Position numbers and translations under genes: made by a program. Shown one piece after another: positions 10,201 to 20,985 of a stretch of DNA of 64,000 nucleotides. Below the pieces are notes generated by a model, which saw nothing but the letters and a program-made list of their open reading frames with translations, searched no databases and had not been told where the DNA came from. Positions within the stretch are counted from its first letter, which is position 1; each line of letters starts with the position of its first letter. Origin of the DNA: Notospermus geniculatus (lineage: Eukaryota; Nemertea; Pilidiophora; Heteronemertea; Lineidae); assembly GCA_002633025.1 (NCBI GenBank), contig NMRB01000017.1:981964-1045963 (forward strand), in the 5' to 3' direction.

Positions 10201-10583
10201 AGTCACAATTTGCTAATGTGTTATTTTGTATATATGACATAGTAAATGGCCTTCAAATGAATAATTTGCAAAAAAATACTTGTTTCTTGGTATCACTGTC
10301 TTCAGTTTTACTCAGCAAATCTGTGGAAACACTATCATTCCTGTATCTTTCATATTTTTAAATTTTTTTTCCCATAATACTCATAAAAGGGGGGTGCTCA
10401 GAGGCCCAACTTTGTGACACACCCACCTACCCATTTTTCAAGTTGTAAAACTTCTGTGTTTTCTTTGTCTGGTAACCTGGAGGCAGTTTCTGTATATAGA
10501 TATAGATCATGCAAATAAATTAATAACCTGATATTGGGGTTTACAGCTTTTTGTGGATTTTTATTGGGTGTGAAATTTTTTGG
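10201..10583. other. Unannotated AT-rich DNA
   Basis: No gene or repeat was recognised. Confidence 0.35.
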
Positions 10584-11374
10584 TTCACGTATGTTTAATT
10601 TCCGTCAAAAAATACCAGACGAACCCAGTCATCCCACACTGAGCTTGAGTTTCTAACTGCCCCTGTCATGATGATAACTGCTTAGAAATATTGCAAGCAG
10701 TGAATTGTAATCATCTCCTCCATATTCTATAGCCAGAACAACATGCAGTGCTCGCTCCAGTTTACTACCTCCAAATTCCGTCAAGATTTGACATACGTGA
10801 ACAGGTGCATTATTTTATACTAGAACAGGAGCACAATGTTATGACTCATCAGATTTGGTGCTCAACAAGCGCATCAAATGATGATGTCATCAATTTCAGT
10901 GAAAAACCCAAAGTAATGCCTGCCAGCACAAAAAAACATGGTTCTGTCAAAAATCTGACGTACGTGAAATTATGACATACGTTTCATTTTCAGCTGAAAT
11001 TTTCAGACAATTGATATGGTAAAGTTGATATACTTTTTATAGATGGCTAGTTTAAAATGTATACATTCAATACCTTCAGCTGGACACATTGTGTGGGGAT
11101 ATTAGAAAAATTCGTCTGCATGAATTCACGTATGTCACAAGTTGACAAAATAGCTGTTCACGTACGTCATTCATTATGTTGAATGTTATTATTTTAACTG
11201 TTTTTAAAGGGGGTTAGATTCTGGGATCATGCAAAAACAGATACCCACACTCCATATGAGACATAAGTTCTTTAAAACATCCAATAATTAATGACAGAAA
11301 AAGGAAAAAAGGAAAAATTGAACTTTGTGACGTACGTGAACAAGTTGGTCAAAGACAAAAGTGACGTACGTGAA
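10584..11374. promoter_or_regulatory. Cluster of eight TGACRTACGTGAA-type 13-mers
   Basis: The motif occurs at 10789, 10956, 10973 (diverged 3' end), 11328 and 11362 in plus orientation, and at 10584 (partial), 11125 and 11157 as TTCACGTAYGTCA. Spacing is irregular (17 to ~205 bp) and the sequence between copies is not repeated, so this is not a tandem repeat. The core ACGTACGT is palindromic. Candidate readings are clustered protein-binding sites (an enhancer, or transposase sites of an element without visible ends). No reading frame is shared among copies. Confidence 0.45.
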
Positions 11375-11439
11375 CTTCAGGTATGTCAGGTGCAAAACGT
11401 TCTCTACAGACCACAACTGATGTTGCTTAGACTAGATTT

Positions 11440-11440
11440 N
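11440..11440. other. Ambiguous base (N)
   Basis: The N sits exactly where a 372-bp block starts that repeats 23456-23812. This suggests a contig junction built on a repeat. Confidence 0.8.
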
Positions 11441-11725
11441 AAAGTAGGTCAAATCAAAAACCCGTTATATATGTTATGTATCCTTATTAGCTACACCTAT
11501 GATAAAAATTTGAAGATGATCTAGTCATTAGTTCAGGAGTTATTGTACTTTTTGTGTTTTTGGTTTCCGCCACCTGGTGGCCAAACTGAGAGTCGAATCG
11601 GACCGAAACTTGGTGTCGTGGGTCATCTGACCTAGGGGTATATATGTACCAAGTTTCAGATCAATAGCTCCAGCGGTTACGAAACGTGCCCTGCTAACGG
11701 ACAACGACGGACGACGACGACGACG

Positions 11726-11757
<32 letters not shown>

Positions 11758-11812
11758 ACGACGACGGACGACGGACGCTGCACCATCGTAATAGCTCACC
11801 CCAGTGAGCTAA
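11441..11812 (+). mobile_element. Element F copy 1, 3' part, ending in a hairpin
   Basis: Apparently identical to 23456-23812 apart from the length of the GAC/GACGG tract (11697-11777). It ends in AGCTCACCCCAGTGAGCT followed by AAAAA, a 7-bp hairpin. A hairpin close to a CTAA end without target duplication would fit a Helitron-like element. Only the 3' part is present because of the junction at 11440. Confidence 0.7.
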
Positions 11813-12393
11813 AAAACTGATACACCATGTTCTACCATGGGTTAGGAAATTCATCCCTCCTGTCACATATATGTATCACATTAGCAAATTGTGACTCAGA
11901 TGCTTAGAAAGAAAGTAACGGTATTAATCTCAACTATTACTGAGACCATCTGCACTGGCAGCAATGCCATTCCCTAACCATCACAACCAAACAGGCAATA
12001 TAAATCAGGGGTGTGCAAACAGACACTGGAACAGCACCAATTTCTCTTAAGATCTCTATCTCGCCGAGAACACTTCTTATGTCATGATGATCTGTGTACT
12101 CCATTTCCACGATAAACGGTCCAACAGTATCAATGGCTCGTCTCTCGGCCCTTTGTGGACATGCCGGTGTCAGATGTGGCGGGCAGTATGACAGCAAAAT
12201 CGATTCCGCAATGCCGCGCTGTCCGATCTGGCCATATATCTCTCCGACACCTGACACTACAGATATATTACACAGAATGTCTTTTTAGAAATCTCACCCC
12301 TTAGAATTCTGAACCCTTGATCCCTAACTAACCTTTTTGCCACTTTTTTCTCTCAAGACACATTTCTGGGGACCTGAAGGAGCAGCTCATTCA
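11813..12393. other. Unannotated DNA
   Basis: A 106-codon minus-strand frame (11937-12257) has no recognisable domain. No repeats were recognised. Confidence 0.3.
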
Positions 12394-12493
12394 CATCCTC
12401 CCACAGCAGGGCTTTGGTCTCGTTCCTACTCATACACTTTACCAGTGAGTGGATGAAGAGAAGCGAGGTAAAAACCCCTGCTGTGGGAGGATG
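12394..12493. repeat. Inverted repeat with 18-bp perfect arms
   Basis: CATCCTCCCACAGCAGGG (12394-12411) pairs exactly with CCCTGCTGTGGGAGGATG (12476-12493). The spacer between them resembles the middle of SINE family H (CAGTGAGTGGATGAAG). Probably a SINE-associated foldback. Confidence 0.6.
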
Positions 12494-12614
12494 CTCATTC
12501 AGCACTTCACTTGATCCTCTCAGACCAATAGACTATCACTCCAAAAGAGTGCACCACCTGAGGAGTCAGCGTCATGACGTCCCGCACGTCATTTCATGAT
12601 GTCTTGAGGTGAGA

Positions 12615-12680
12615 CGGGAAAAAATCCAATTGTTTCCCGACGTCATGATCGCTGAAACAACTGGATTTTTTTCGAGTCAC
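12615..12680. repeat. Imperfect hairpin GAAAAAATCCAATTGTTT
   Basis: GAAAAAATCCAATTGTTT near 12618 pairs with AAACAACTGGATTTTTTTC near 12655. It lies among ATGACGTC and CACGTCAT words and may be the core of a small MITE. Confidence 0.5.
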
Positions 12681-12861
12681 ATCATGGCGTTCAGAAATGA
12701 AGTGCTGGACCCGTCAGGTGCTGCACTTTTTTGGAGTGATATCGTCTATTGGGAATACACAACATCGGATACAACTCGAGGGAGTTTTGAATGTGCAGAC
12801 TCTTGGTCATGTGTCCAACACTCTGTGGGCTACTACCATGCCACCATGGTCCACCAGCTGC

Positions 12862-12909
12862 ACACAAAATCGCTTAGCAACCCCCCCCAAGGTCGCTAAG
12901 CAATTTTGT
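12862..12909. repeat. Hairpin with ~18-bp arms
   Basis: ACAAAATCGCTTAGCAACC and GGTCGCTAAGCAATTTTGT pair around a C-rich loop. It could be a very short MITE. No target duplication is clear. Confidence 0.55.
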
Positions 12910-12949
12910 TGCTCAGCAACCCCCAAGATCCATAACCACTATTATGTTG

Positions 12950-13105
12950 TTTGTTCCTTCCATTGTTTTAAATATTCCGCCATCTGTTCTACTTTTAATT
13001 TTAGTTGTAAAAGGGCCACAAATGCCTCGGCTTTGGCCCTTTTAAGTTATATTTGTAAAACTTTATGTTCGGAAATAAAATCAATACAATACAATACAAT
13101 ACCAC
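12950..13105 (+). mobile_element. LINE-type 3' end with hairpin and (CAATA)n tail
   Basis: AAAAGGGCC (13007-13016) and TGGCCCTTTT (13035-13044) form a hairpin. It is followed by TTATGTTCGGAAATAAAATC and a (CAATA)n microsatellite to 13104. A stable hairpin close to a short-unit tail is typical of the 3' UTR of CR1/L2-like LINEs, where the reverse transcriptase recognises the RNA. No ORF1 or ORF2 remains upstream, so this is a 5'-truncated copy. Confidence 0.65.
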
Positions 13106-13862
13106 TATTTTTTAAGAACAGCTTTACTTTACAGAAATACAGAAGGCTTCGATCCCTTCCCTCCACTTTTTCTGACACAGTCTTACTTTATCTCCGTCCG
13201 CCTTTATCTCTGAGAGAAAACATCCGACTTTACAGTAGCTAAATCGGTCTGCAACTCATTAACACCTGTTCCTGAGCATGTCTTTGATATCCAGCACCTC
13301 TAAGAGGGGAGGGGTGATAACTACATTTCCACATCTATATGTCATATCCAACCATCTCTTTACCTCGTTAAGCCCCGGCTTTTAGATCCCAAATGTCGTC
13401 AGGTCCCTCGAGCAATACGTGGTGACCATTTAATAGGAATACGGTCTACTTCAATGTTTCTGATTGCATTCACGCCTCGGCGTTGATATGGTAAATATAT
13501 TTTGAGTTGGGAAACGACACTCGAGTACCCCCGGGGAAGATACCGACAGATTTTTTTACAAACGGGAGTTGGTGCATAATTACAGAGCCACCAAACCTCT
13601 TAAGTAGGCATGACTTATCTGGGGGCACGATGTTACGATGACATTTTTTTTCAGAAATATTTTTTTTTTGTAAATGGATTTATTTCTAAGTCGCAAATAT
13701 GGCACCAACGCCAACAAGATTGACCCACCCAGCAAAATGATTCATTGGTTTACGCTGCGTACAAACCACTGAACTTTTCACACCAGCAGCGGGGGTAATG
13801 AAGAACTGTGCGCCAACCACAACATCGTGGGTGTCACAGGGTGTTATTATTTTTGCTGGGCC
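13106..13862. other. Unannotated DNA
   Basis: The long open frames across 12697-13242 and 13686-14204 run over the LINE tail and a SINE and are not genes. No other pattern was seen. Confidence 0.35.
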
Positions 13863-14150
13863 AAGCGTGGGCTCTTTATGTCCATCGCATGGGACAGTAA
13901 GCCATGGTGCTTTGTACCTTTGCAAGGGCAAGTAAAAGACCCCATCCAAGTGAGGAACATAAGTAACTTGAGATGGCCTTTTCCGTGACGTACCAGAGCC
14001 AATAATGCTTTGGCTTTGGCCCTGATGGAAAAACCTAATACAACAACAAGAGACCACATGCAAGCCTGAGGAACCCGAGCACATGTAGCTTGAGATGGAG
14101 TCTTCCAACAGGGTCAATAATGCGCTGGCTTCAGCCCTGATGGAAAAAAT
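13863..14150 (+). mobile_element. SINE family B copy with duplicated 3' tail
   Basis: Contains GGGACAGTAAGCCATGG, TTGCAAGGGCAAGTAAAAGA, CCCCATCCAAGTGAGGAACA and the end TTTGGCCCTGATGGAAAAA. The tail then repeats once more (14086-14147, GCTTGAGATGGAGTC.. to CCCTGATGGAAAAAA). The tRNA-like head is missing, so this is a 5'-truncated copy. Confidence 0.75.
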
Positions 14151-14321
14151 AGTAAAAACAACATTGTGGCCCCTGTGGAAATGGTGAGGACACATAAAAA
14201 TCAATGGACAGGATTATACGCTATTATTGACTGAGGGTGTCAATTTTACTGCTGTATTTTCATCTCAGCAGGGCTCAAACGGTACAAAAATATAAACACA
14301 AGGCGCACGCTGGGCGTGGCG

Positions 14322-15062
14322 AATAACCAGGTTTTCGAAGTGGCGGCGTGAATAGCACTTTTCCTGTTGTCACATTTAGCCCCCTATTGGCCAAACCTTG
14401 AATCGAATGATGCTGAATATCGAAAGGAAACAATGTCTACTCACAAGCAACATGTCCACAAAATTTCACAAGAAAATCTGAAGTCGTTCCCATGTTATAA
14501 GACTTCGATGATTTTCGGGTAACGCTGCCTGGCGGCCATATTGGATGTGCGATCGGGCCGAAACTTCGTATTTCAGAAGGTATCCCTCTAGTACACATTT
14601 ATGCAAGGTATGAAATGGCTAGGTGAGAAAACGACGACACATGCCAAGTTCGTAACTTTTGTCGAACTTTGACCTCTGTGACCTTGAAAAGTAGGTCAAA
14701 TGAAAAACCCGGGTATTATGTTATGTATCGTCATTAGATATACCTATGATAAAAATTTGGTGACGATCCGTTCATTTGTTCAGGAGAAATAGCACTTTTT
14801 CTGTTTTCACATTTAGCCCCCTATTGGCCAAACCTTGAATCGAATGACGCTGAATATCGAAAGGAAACAACGTCTACTTACAAGCAACATGTCCCAAAAA
14901 TTTCAAAAGAAAATCTCAAGTCGTTTTTAAGTTATCAGTCGGACAAGAGAAAACGACCGCCCGGACGCCCGACCGCCCGACCGCCCGAACGCCCAAACGC
15001 CCGACCGCCCGCCACTTTCGGTAATTTAATAACCAGGACTTTCTTCGAAAACCTGGTTAATA
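14322..15062 (+). mobile_element. Element G: inverted ends AATAACCAGGTTTTCGAAG and ~145-bp modules
   Basis: The left end AATAACCAGGTTTTCGAAG is mirrored at the right (CTTCGAAAACCTGGTTAAT). Within lie modules starting around GCCCCCTATTGGCC or GCTGCCTGGCGGCC at 14379, 14524 and 14816, i.e. spacings of 145 and 2 x 146 bp. An ACCGCCCG-type tract fills 14958-15012 before the right end. Blocks such as GTCGAACTTTGACCTCTGTG are shared with element F. Non-coding. Confidence 0.7.
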
Positions 15063-15482
15063 AAGAAAATAGTGATGTCTATCTTTATCTCCTGAAGGCA
15101 AAAATGTCTGTGTACTCAAATAGCAAACACGCCGAGCTTTTGAAGATTAACGTGCCCATAACACCCAGGGGCAATGAGTTTTTTCTGCGTGCGTGCGTGA
15201 TCTGGATTGAGACCGGAGGGAAAAAATGGTGTATGTATACAAGAATCAAGTTTTCGCCATTGAAAAAAGCAAAATAGATGAATATGGAAAATGTGGGAGG
15301 GTGATGGGCGGTCAGATTCATGCGTGTCAGAAGTGGGATCAGACACCAACTGTCCACTCAAACTACCCAGTCAACTGCATCTCTGTTCAAAGGGTAAGGT
15401 AATTTTCTTCTCTCAATGGTACTTTTTCCAGACTCCATCCCAGAATTGTCAGAGTTCAAAATTGTTTCTCTGAATTTCAGGG
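15063..15482. other. Unannotated DNA
   Basis: Overlapping minus frames of 81 and 90 codons have no recognisable domain. Confidence 0.3.
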
Positions 15483-15560
15483 AGGATGTTAGCACAGTGG
15501 TTGAGTGTTGGCCTCGAGACAGCTAGGTCATAGGTTCATAACCCAGCCAAGTTACCCAAC
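15483..15560 (+). mobile_element. tRNA-like SINE head, degenerate
   Basis: TTAGCACAGTGGTTGAGTG resembles an A box and AGGTTCATAACCC a B box, about 35 bp apart. No closed cloverleaf and no complete tail were found. Confidence 0.35.
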
Positions 15561-16388
15561 ATTATTTAAAATTCAAAGTATCTGTTTTGTAGGAAGAAAG
15601 CTTGATGGATCACAAGTGCACTCACAAAAAAGATACAGACTCAAGACATATGGTAATACAAAGTATCATTTAAGCTCAAAATCTCAATTCTGGAAATTTT
15701 GGACACATTGTGATTGTGCTTCAACCCCCACTCTCTCAGCAGTACTTCAAGCTGCACAGGATGTTCTATCACAATTTGACACGAAACGTCGCTGAATATT
15801 CTTCCATATGGCAACCGCCGGAATCACTAACGTATCAAATTTCGCTCGTTTGAGATGCAAACTCTGATAATATTCAACTCATCACAACATTGGACAGCTT
15901 TGAATCGTAACGTTCGCTTGAAGCGTCCCACCGAGAGCACAATCAACCGAATTAAAGGAATTAAAACGTGGTGCAGTCGCTCAATTTCGTCCTTTTGCAA
16001 ATACGGATGCATTAGTTGCGTAAACAATCATGATTCAGACTCAAAAAGTAGATTTTGTGCGTGTTTTGTTCGGAATGTGTCGGCCATGTTTGATGTACAT
16101 GTTAATGGATATTCCTATGATGAAACAAAGCCAAAAAAATATTTGTCAGACTGCAAATTAATCACGAATTCTCATCGCACGGCACGGCATGGTTTGAATT
16201 ATATAAACAAGGGATGTGAAACTATATCAAATATGGCAAATTTCATTTCATGGCTTACTTCTGCCAGACATACAGCATGAAAATATTTACTGAATGGAGT
16301 GTCGACGAGGTTTCGTATGCTTGTTCATTTCTTTATTGTATTCAATGTACATGGACACTTTCACTACTGCCATTATCAATTCTGTCAA
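15561..16388. other. Unannotated DNA
   Basis: A 141-codon plus frame (15855-16280) shows scattered cysteines but no family I recognise, and the opposite strand is open for part of it. I do not call it a gene. Confidence 0.3.
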
Positions 16389-16423
16389 TGAAATGGTCCA
16401 TGGACCATGTACTCGCCTGGGTG
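16389..16423 (+). mobile_element. 5' end fragment of element F
   Basis: TGAAATGGTCCATGGACCAT followed by GTACTCGCCTGGG matches the left end of element F at 22581. It stops at the TTAA of the next MITE, so the MITE landed in an F fragment or next to it. Confidence 0.5.
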
Positions 16424-16643
16424 TTAACTCTTTCAGCCCTACGGACGGATATATCCGTTCGCCAAAATCATTCTCAAATCCTATGAACGAGTATATCCGT
16501 CCACCCCTAAACCAAATTTTCTACAATATAAGATTGGGTATTAAGTAGTTTTTTTAAATCCTGAAATGTTTTTTTTCTTCAGAAAATCACCTAGGATCTG
16601 GGAGACCTGGTGAAAAAATTGCCTATAGGGCTGAAAGAGTTAA
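16424..16643. mobile_element. TTAA MITE T (CTCTTTCAGCCCT ends)
   Basis: TTAACTCTTTCAGCCCT opens and AGGGCTGAAAGAGTTAA closes the element. TTAA is at 16424-16427 and 16640-16643. A piggyBac-type target site is clear. The interior has ATATCCGT words. Non-coding, 220 bp. Confidence 0.8.
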
Positions 16644-17334
16644 GTAGTTTTATGAATATGGAGCTAGGGACGAATGATTCAAAGAAGTCAAAATGTTCCA
16701 CCAACGGAAGTGATGGGCAACAAACTGTTGGAAAGTTTCTCTAAGCTAAGCCACCTAAGGCCTGGAGGAGTAAGTTACACTTATTCCTCCAGGCTTAAGA
16801 AAGAATTCATTGCTACAAAATTCTTGATGATTTGCCTGGAATTTTAAGTTTCGAAAAAATATTACCTACCTCAAAACTCAATTGGATGTAATCCTTTGAC
16901 TAGAAGAATTCACTGAATATCCTCATTGAAAATCACTCTTGGAGACCTACATGTAGAAAGAGAAGGAAGAAAGTCAATTTAGATGTGCATTTCATAGACA
17001 CAAGTGATAATGGAATATGAAATCAATGTTACAGGCACATTTACTAAATTTCATACAAATCCATACTTTACCATGACACAAATTTCATCTAGTTTTTCTT
17101 CTATCAATGATAAATATTACAGTCTCAATTTCACAGGAATGTTAGACACGTATTCAATTCAAATTGACATGAGTAATAGCAGCAATAATGACTCTATATT
17201 ACAGCTATCATAACTATTTCAAAATACAATGGATCACTTATCTCTTCTACTGAGCTTTAAGCCTAATTGAAATTGACAGCCATATCAAATAAATGGTGAA
17301 AGTACAAACATTGTCTGACTGAGACAATTCTATG
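16644..17334. other. Unannotated AT-rich DNA
   Basis: A small hairpin (GGCCTGGAGGAGTAAG and CTTATTCCTCCAGGC, 16759-16796) is present. Nothing else was recognised. Confidence 0.35.
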
Positions 17335-17995
17335 TCTTCCTGTATTAGTTGTTGTTATTAGTTGTTCTATCTCTTACTGGATTAGCTGCTGTAACTAGTT
17401 GCTCTATCTCTTACTGGATTAGTTGTTGTTATTGCTTGTTCTATCTCTTACTGGATTAGTTGTTGTTATTGTTTGTTCTATCTCTTACTGAATTAGCTGT
17501 TGTTATTAGTTGTTCTATCGCATACCAGATTAGTTGTTGTTATTAGTTGTTCTATCTCTTACTGGATTTCTGCTGTTATTAGTTGCTCTATCTCTTACTG
17601 GATTAGCTGTTGTTGTTAGTTGTTCTATCTCTTACTGGATTAGCTGCTGTTATTAGTTGCTCTATCTCTTACTGTATTAGTTGTTATTGTTTGTTCTATC
17701 TCTTACTGGATTAGTTGTTGTTATTTATTGTTCTATCTCTTACTGGATTAGCTGTTGTTATTACTGTTCTATTTCTTACTGTATTAGTTGTTGTTATTAG
17801 TTGTTCTATCTCTTACTGGGTTAGTTGTTATCTCTCTTACTGGATCAGTTGTTGTTATTAGTTATTCTATCTCTTACTGGATCAGTTGTTGTTATTAGTT
17901 ATTATATCTCTTACTGTACTAGTTGTTGTTATTAGTTATTCTATCTCTTACTGGGTTAGTTGTTGTTGTTATTGTTCTGTCTCTTACTGGATTGG
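17335..17995. repeat. 37-bp minisatellite (CTATCTCTTACTGGATTAG)
   Basis: About 17 units at 37-bp spacing (for example CTATCTC at 17404, 17441 and 17478), each with TTGTTGTTATTAGTTG and CTATCTCTTACTGGATTAG. Some units are shortened. No reading frame runs through it. Confidence 0.85.
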
Positions 17996-18899
17996 TTTTC
18001 ATTACAAGTCTGACAACATGTAGAATCGATTCAGATGCTCAAGTTTCGAGATTTTCCAAAACAAACATTGTCTTGCTTCTATGACAAAATGATGTAAAGT
18101 CCTTCTTTTTCCATGAACAGTTGATATTGCTGCAAAAACTACACAAGAAGTTTGTAAACTGATCATGATAAATGGGAAATATTAGCCTTCAAATATTACC
18201 CTTTGATGTCAAATATTATCATCCACTGGTCAGTTAGAAAATATAGCCAATCAGGAATCATAAATCCTTGCTGCAGAATCCAATTCCTATAGATACGGCA
18301 CATCACATGACGTTACCTATTATTGCACTTGTTATGAATTCTAAATCATCTTGTATCATTTGCTATGAAAATATCGTTTTCTGTGCAGTGGAACCAAAAG
18401 AACTTTACGTATGTAAAAGAACTTGAAAACAACACACTTTGTGACTTGTACATTTTTTGGGGTCCGCAAATCATCAATTTCAGCAACTGGATTAAAATTT
18501 TACTTCATATGTGGCATAAAAACCAGAGTTTACAGTATATTGGTCATATTTAGACAAACAGGATAGGAATGCAGCATTAGACAGTAATTAATTGATAATT
18601 AAATGTTGTTAATTAACTCGTCAACTGTAGTATCATACCATTGTTTTGGATGGTGAAAGAAATTCTCAAGGAAGGATGGTTATTGGTTATTATGACAAGC
18701 TAATTGTCTTGTTTTATGCCAATTATCATTTTCTGGTGCAGGAGAGGTTGTTGGCTATAAAAAGACTTGCACTAAACTACACCAGAAACATTCCCAGACA
18801 AATTAAGACAATTTGGATGCACATTTTTAAATATACAACGTGCATACACTCTAAAACTTTTGTTGCTTGATGACACACAATTTTGGTCATCAATTTCGG
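17996..18899. other. Unannotated AT-rich DNA
   Basis: No repeat or gene was recognised. Confidence 0.35.
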
Positions 18900-19022
18900 C
18901 GACAATTTGCCACACCACCACTGTGTAAACAGTGGTGGTAGTGCCTGAGGAAGACCCCGGTGGGGTCAAAAATTTGCAAACAATTTTTGCAAAATTCGGA
19001 GATGACTTTATACGTATTTTAT
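18900..19022 (+). mobile_element. Penelope-like terminal motif copy
   Basis: CCTGAGGAAGACCCCGG (18944-18960) is followed by TGGGGTCAAAAATTTGC and TTCGGAGATGACTTTATACG, as in the structure at 7031-7080. A hairpin CCACCACTG..CAGTGGTGG (18915-18938) precedes it. Solo fragment, no coding region. Confidence 0.5.
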
Positions 19023-19193
19023 CATTTTGTGTGTCATTCTTTGTGCTCTACATGTATGTTGGATAACTGTGAAAACAGCCATACAGAACAGTGCAGCAAT
19101 ATCTAGTTCTCAGCTAAAAAAAGTTAAAGTTTGGGTTTATAGTCTGATATCAACAACCATAGAGGTGCATCCGACTTTACACTTTAACCCTCT

Positions 19194-19239
19194 AACACCT
19201 GGAGGCACCCAATGGCGCCTTCAGGTGTTATAGGGTTAA
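19194..19239. mobile_element. Very short TTAA foldback V
   Basis: TTAACCCTCTAACACCTG and CAGGTGTTATAGGGTTAA are near-perfect complements that close a 46-bp unit, with TTAA on both sides. A second CAGGTGTTATAGGGTTAA follows at 19248-19265. This is probably a strongly deleted TTAA MITE plus a repeated end. Confidence 0.65.
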
Positions 19240-19289
19240 CCCTACAACAGGTGTTATAGGGTTAACCCCAGTCTATCCTGAAACCTTTC

Positions 19290-19492
19290 AGTAGAACTCA
19301 GATGAGCTGCTCATTCAGCGCTACAATCCGAGCATTTCCAACCGGTACCCATTTATACAACTGGGTGGAGAGAGGCCAGTGAGGCAAAGAGACCTGCCCA
19401 AAGTCTCACGCCAGCAGCGGGATTCGAACACGCGATCCTCTGACCGCTAGTCGGAGACCCGAACCACTACACCACCGTGGCTCCTCAGCCAA
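19290..19492 (-). mobile_element. SINE family H copy
   Basis: Minus strand: tRNA-like head with GTGTAGTGGTTCGGGTC and B box GTGTTCGAATCCCG, then a body ending in GAGCAGCTCATCTGAG. Related copies are at 36335-36525, 48028-48380, 50865-50995 and 60165-60345. Confidence 0.65.
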
Positions 19493-19834
19493 CGCAACTA
19501 GACTTTGACCCAAATATATGCTGTGTCCTACGAAGCTGCTATTCTTCCATGTGCCAGGATTAAACGCATACACACAACGTCTACCAAGCATCCAAGTTTG
19601 GTCCATTGCATCATTTGTCAATTTCAGAATTCAATTAATCTATAAGTCAACAGTGGTCAGCTATTCGACACATCATGGACAGAATATTTCACGGGCGATG
19701 CCCTTTATTCCAACTGGCTGCATTTTCATTATGAATTTTTCAGAATATCAAATTGTGTGTCAAATCTTCATCGATAGTTCTGAAGATTCAATAATGCCAT
19801 GTTCGATCTGGTAAAGCATTGCAATGCTACCAAT

Positions 19835-20290
19835 TAACCCATTCCTCTGTGATCAGGACACCTCTCACTTGAGGACAGTGTCTTTCAATCTTAAAGGTGT
19901 CCTCAATAGAGAGGTTCCACTGTAATTTTACTCAGGTTACCTCTGTAATCAGGACACCACTTAAGTTAACCCATTCCTCTGTCATCAGGACACCTCTCAC
20001 TTGAGGACAGTGTCTTTCAGTCTTGAAGGTGTCCTTAGAGAGAGGTTCCATATGTAATTTTACTCAGGTTACCTCTGTAATCAGGACACCGCGTAAGTTA
20101 ACCCATTCCTCTGTAATCCGGACACTTCTCACTTGAGCAGTGTTTCTGCCAGGAATTTTTTAAGGGGGCACAAAGAGAAAACTTGACAGAATTCTTGGTC
20201 AAAAACGCAAATTTCAATCATCAAGGACAGTGTCTGTCTGTCCCAAAGGTGTCCCCCAGAGGTGTCCTTAATAGAGAGGGACTGAATTGC
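19835..20290. repeat. ~140-bp tandem repeat (ACCCATTCCTCTGT..AGGACACCTCTCACTTGAGG)
   Basis: Units start near 19836, 19976 and 20100. All contain AGGACACCTCTCACTTGAGG, CAGTGTCTTTCA and GTTACCTCTGTAATCAGGAC. The third unit is interrupted by ~70 unrelated bases. Wording overlaps with the AGAGAGGT/GTCCTTAAT elements at 28199-28540. Confidence 0.65.
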
Positions 20291-20712
20291 ATGCAATGGT
20301 TAATATTCCATCATCAATCAGAAAGCAAATGATACTGCCCCTTCAGCAGCTAATGGAGATCAACTACACCATATTATTATTATCCACAAAGTTACCAAAA
20401 CAATGACAAAATGCGCAAAAACGTCAAGATGTTTTTTCCAGCAAAGAACTAACTAATCAACAAGGGTAATTATTGTCATTTTCGTTGCTAATATTGTCAA
20501 ATATTTCTCCACTTATCAAGAATTATTTACAATAATGTTACAATTACCAAGGAAACACACATTTGTGGAAACGTACAATTCATCTACAGCAAAGCAATAC
20601 GGTTTTTATCTGTCTGTTTGTGGTGTTTTTGCAGGGCTGTTGAGTGCTGGTAACTACATACTTATTAGTTAACTACGTAGTTATTAGAACAATGGCAATC
20701 AGATACATGTTA
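20291..20712. other. Unannotated AT-rich DNA
   Basis: No recognisable feature. Confidence 0.35.
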
Positions 20713-20947
20713 CAGGGTTATATCTAGGATTTCAGAAGGGCACGGTGCAAACTTTGTGAAAAGGGCACTTCAACCTAGAAAAGGGCACTTTTTATTCGCG
20801 ACATTTCTACTAACGGAATTTGAGAGGCTCGTCAGTTAAAAATGTCTTTATAACTCCAGTCAACAGCCAATTTAAGGCAGTTTCTAAGGTGATACGACCA
20901 AAAGGGACCATGGCAGAGGGTCTGGGAGGTACTAAAACCTTAAAAGG
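20713..20947 (+). mobile_element. MITE family N, copy 1 (truncated)
   Basis: Begins CAGGGTTATATCTAGG and aligns with the reverse complement of 40456-40695 (GAAGGGCACGG.., TCCAGTCAACAGCC, GGCAGAGGGTCTGGG). The far end is lost at about 20947, where it joins a 30-bp fragment resembling the middle of family P (GACAAAGTCAAGTTTCAC). Confidence 0.7.
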
Positions 20948-20985
20948 ACAAAGTCAAGTTTCACACAATGGGCAGACGTCACTGC

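Noticed and set aside
11540-11866. Poly-valine/arginine frame (minus strand)
   Set aside because: Translation of the GAC/GACGG tract in element F; the same peptide occurs at 23555-23932.
12697-13242. 181-codon plus-strand frame, the longest in the window
   Set aside because: It runs through a hairpin, the LINE 3' end and its (CAATA)n tail. No domain.
13686-14204. 172-codon minus-strand frame
   Set aside because: Its centre is a SINE B copy, as shown by similar peptide pieces in frames at other SINE B copies.
17335-17995. Regular direct repeats that might suggest a CRISPR array
   Set aside because: There are no unique spacers; units abut and the genome is eukaryotic.
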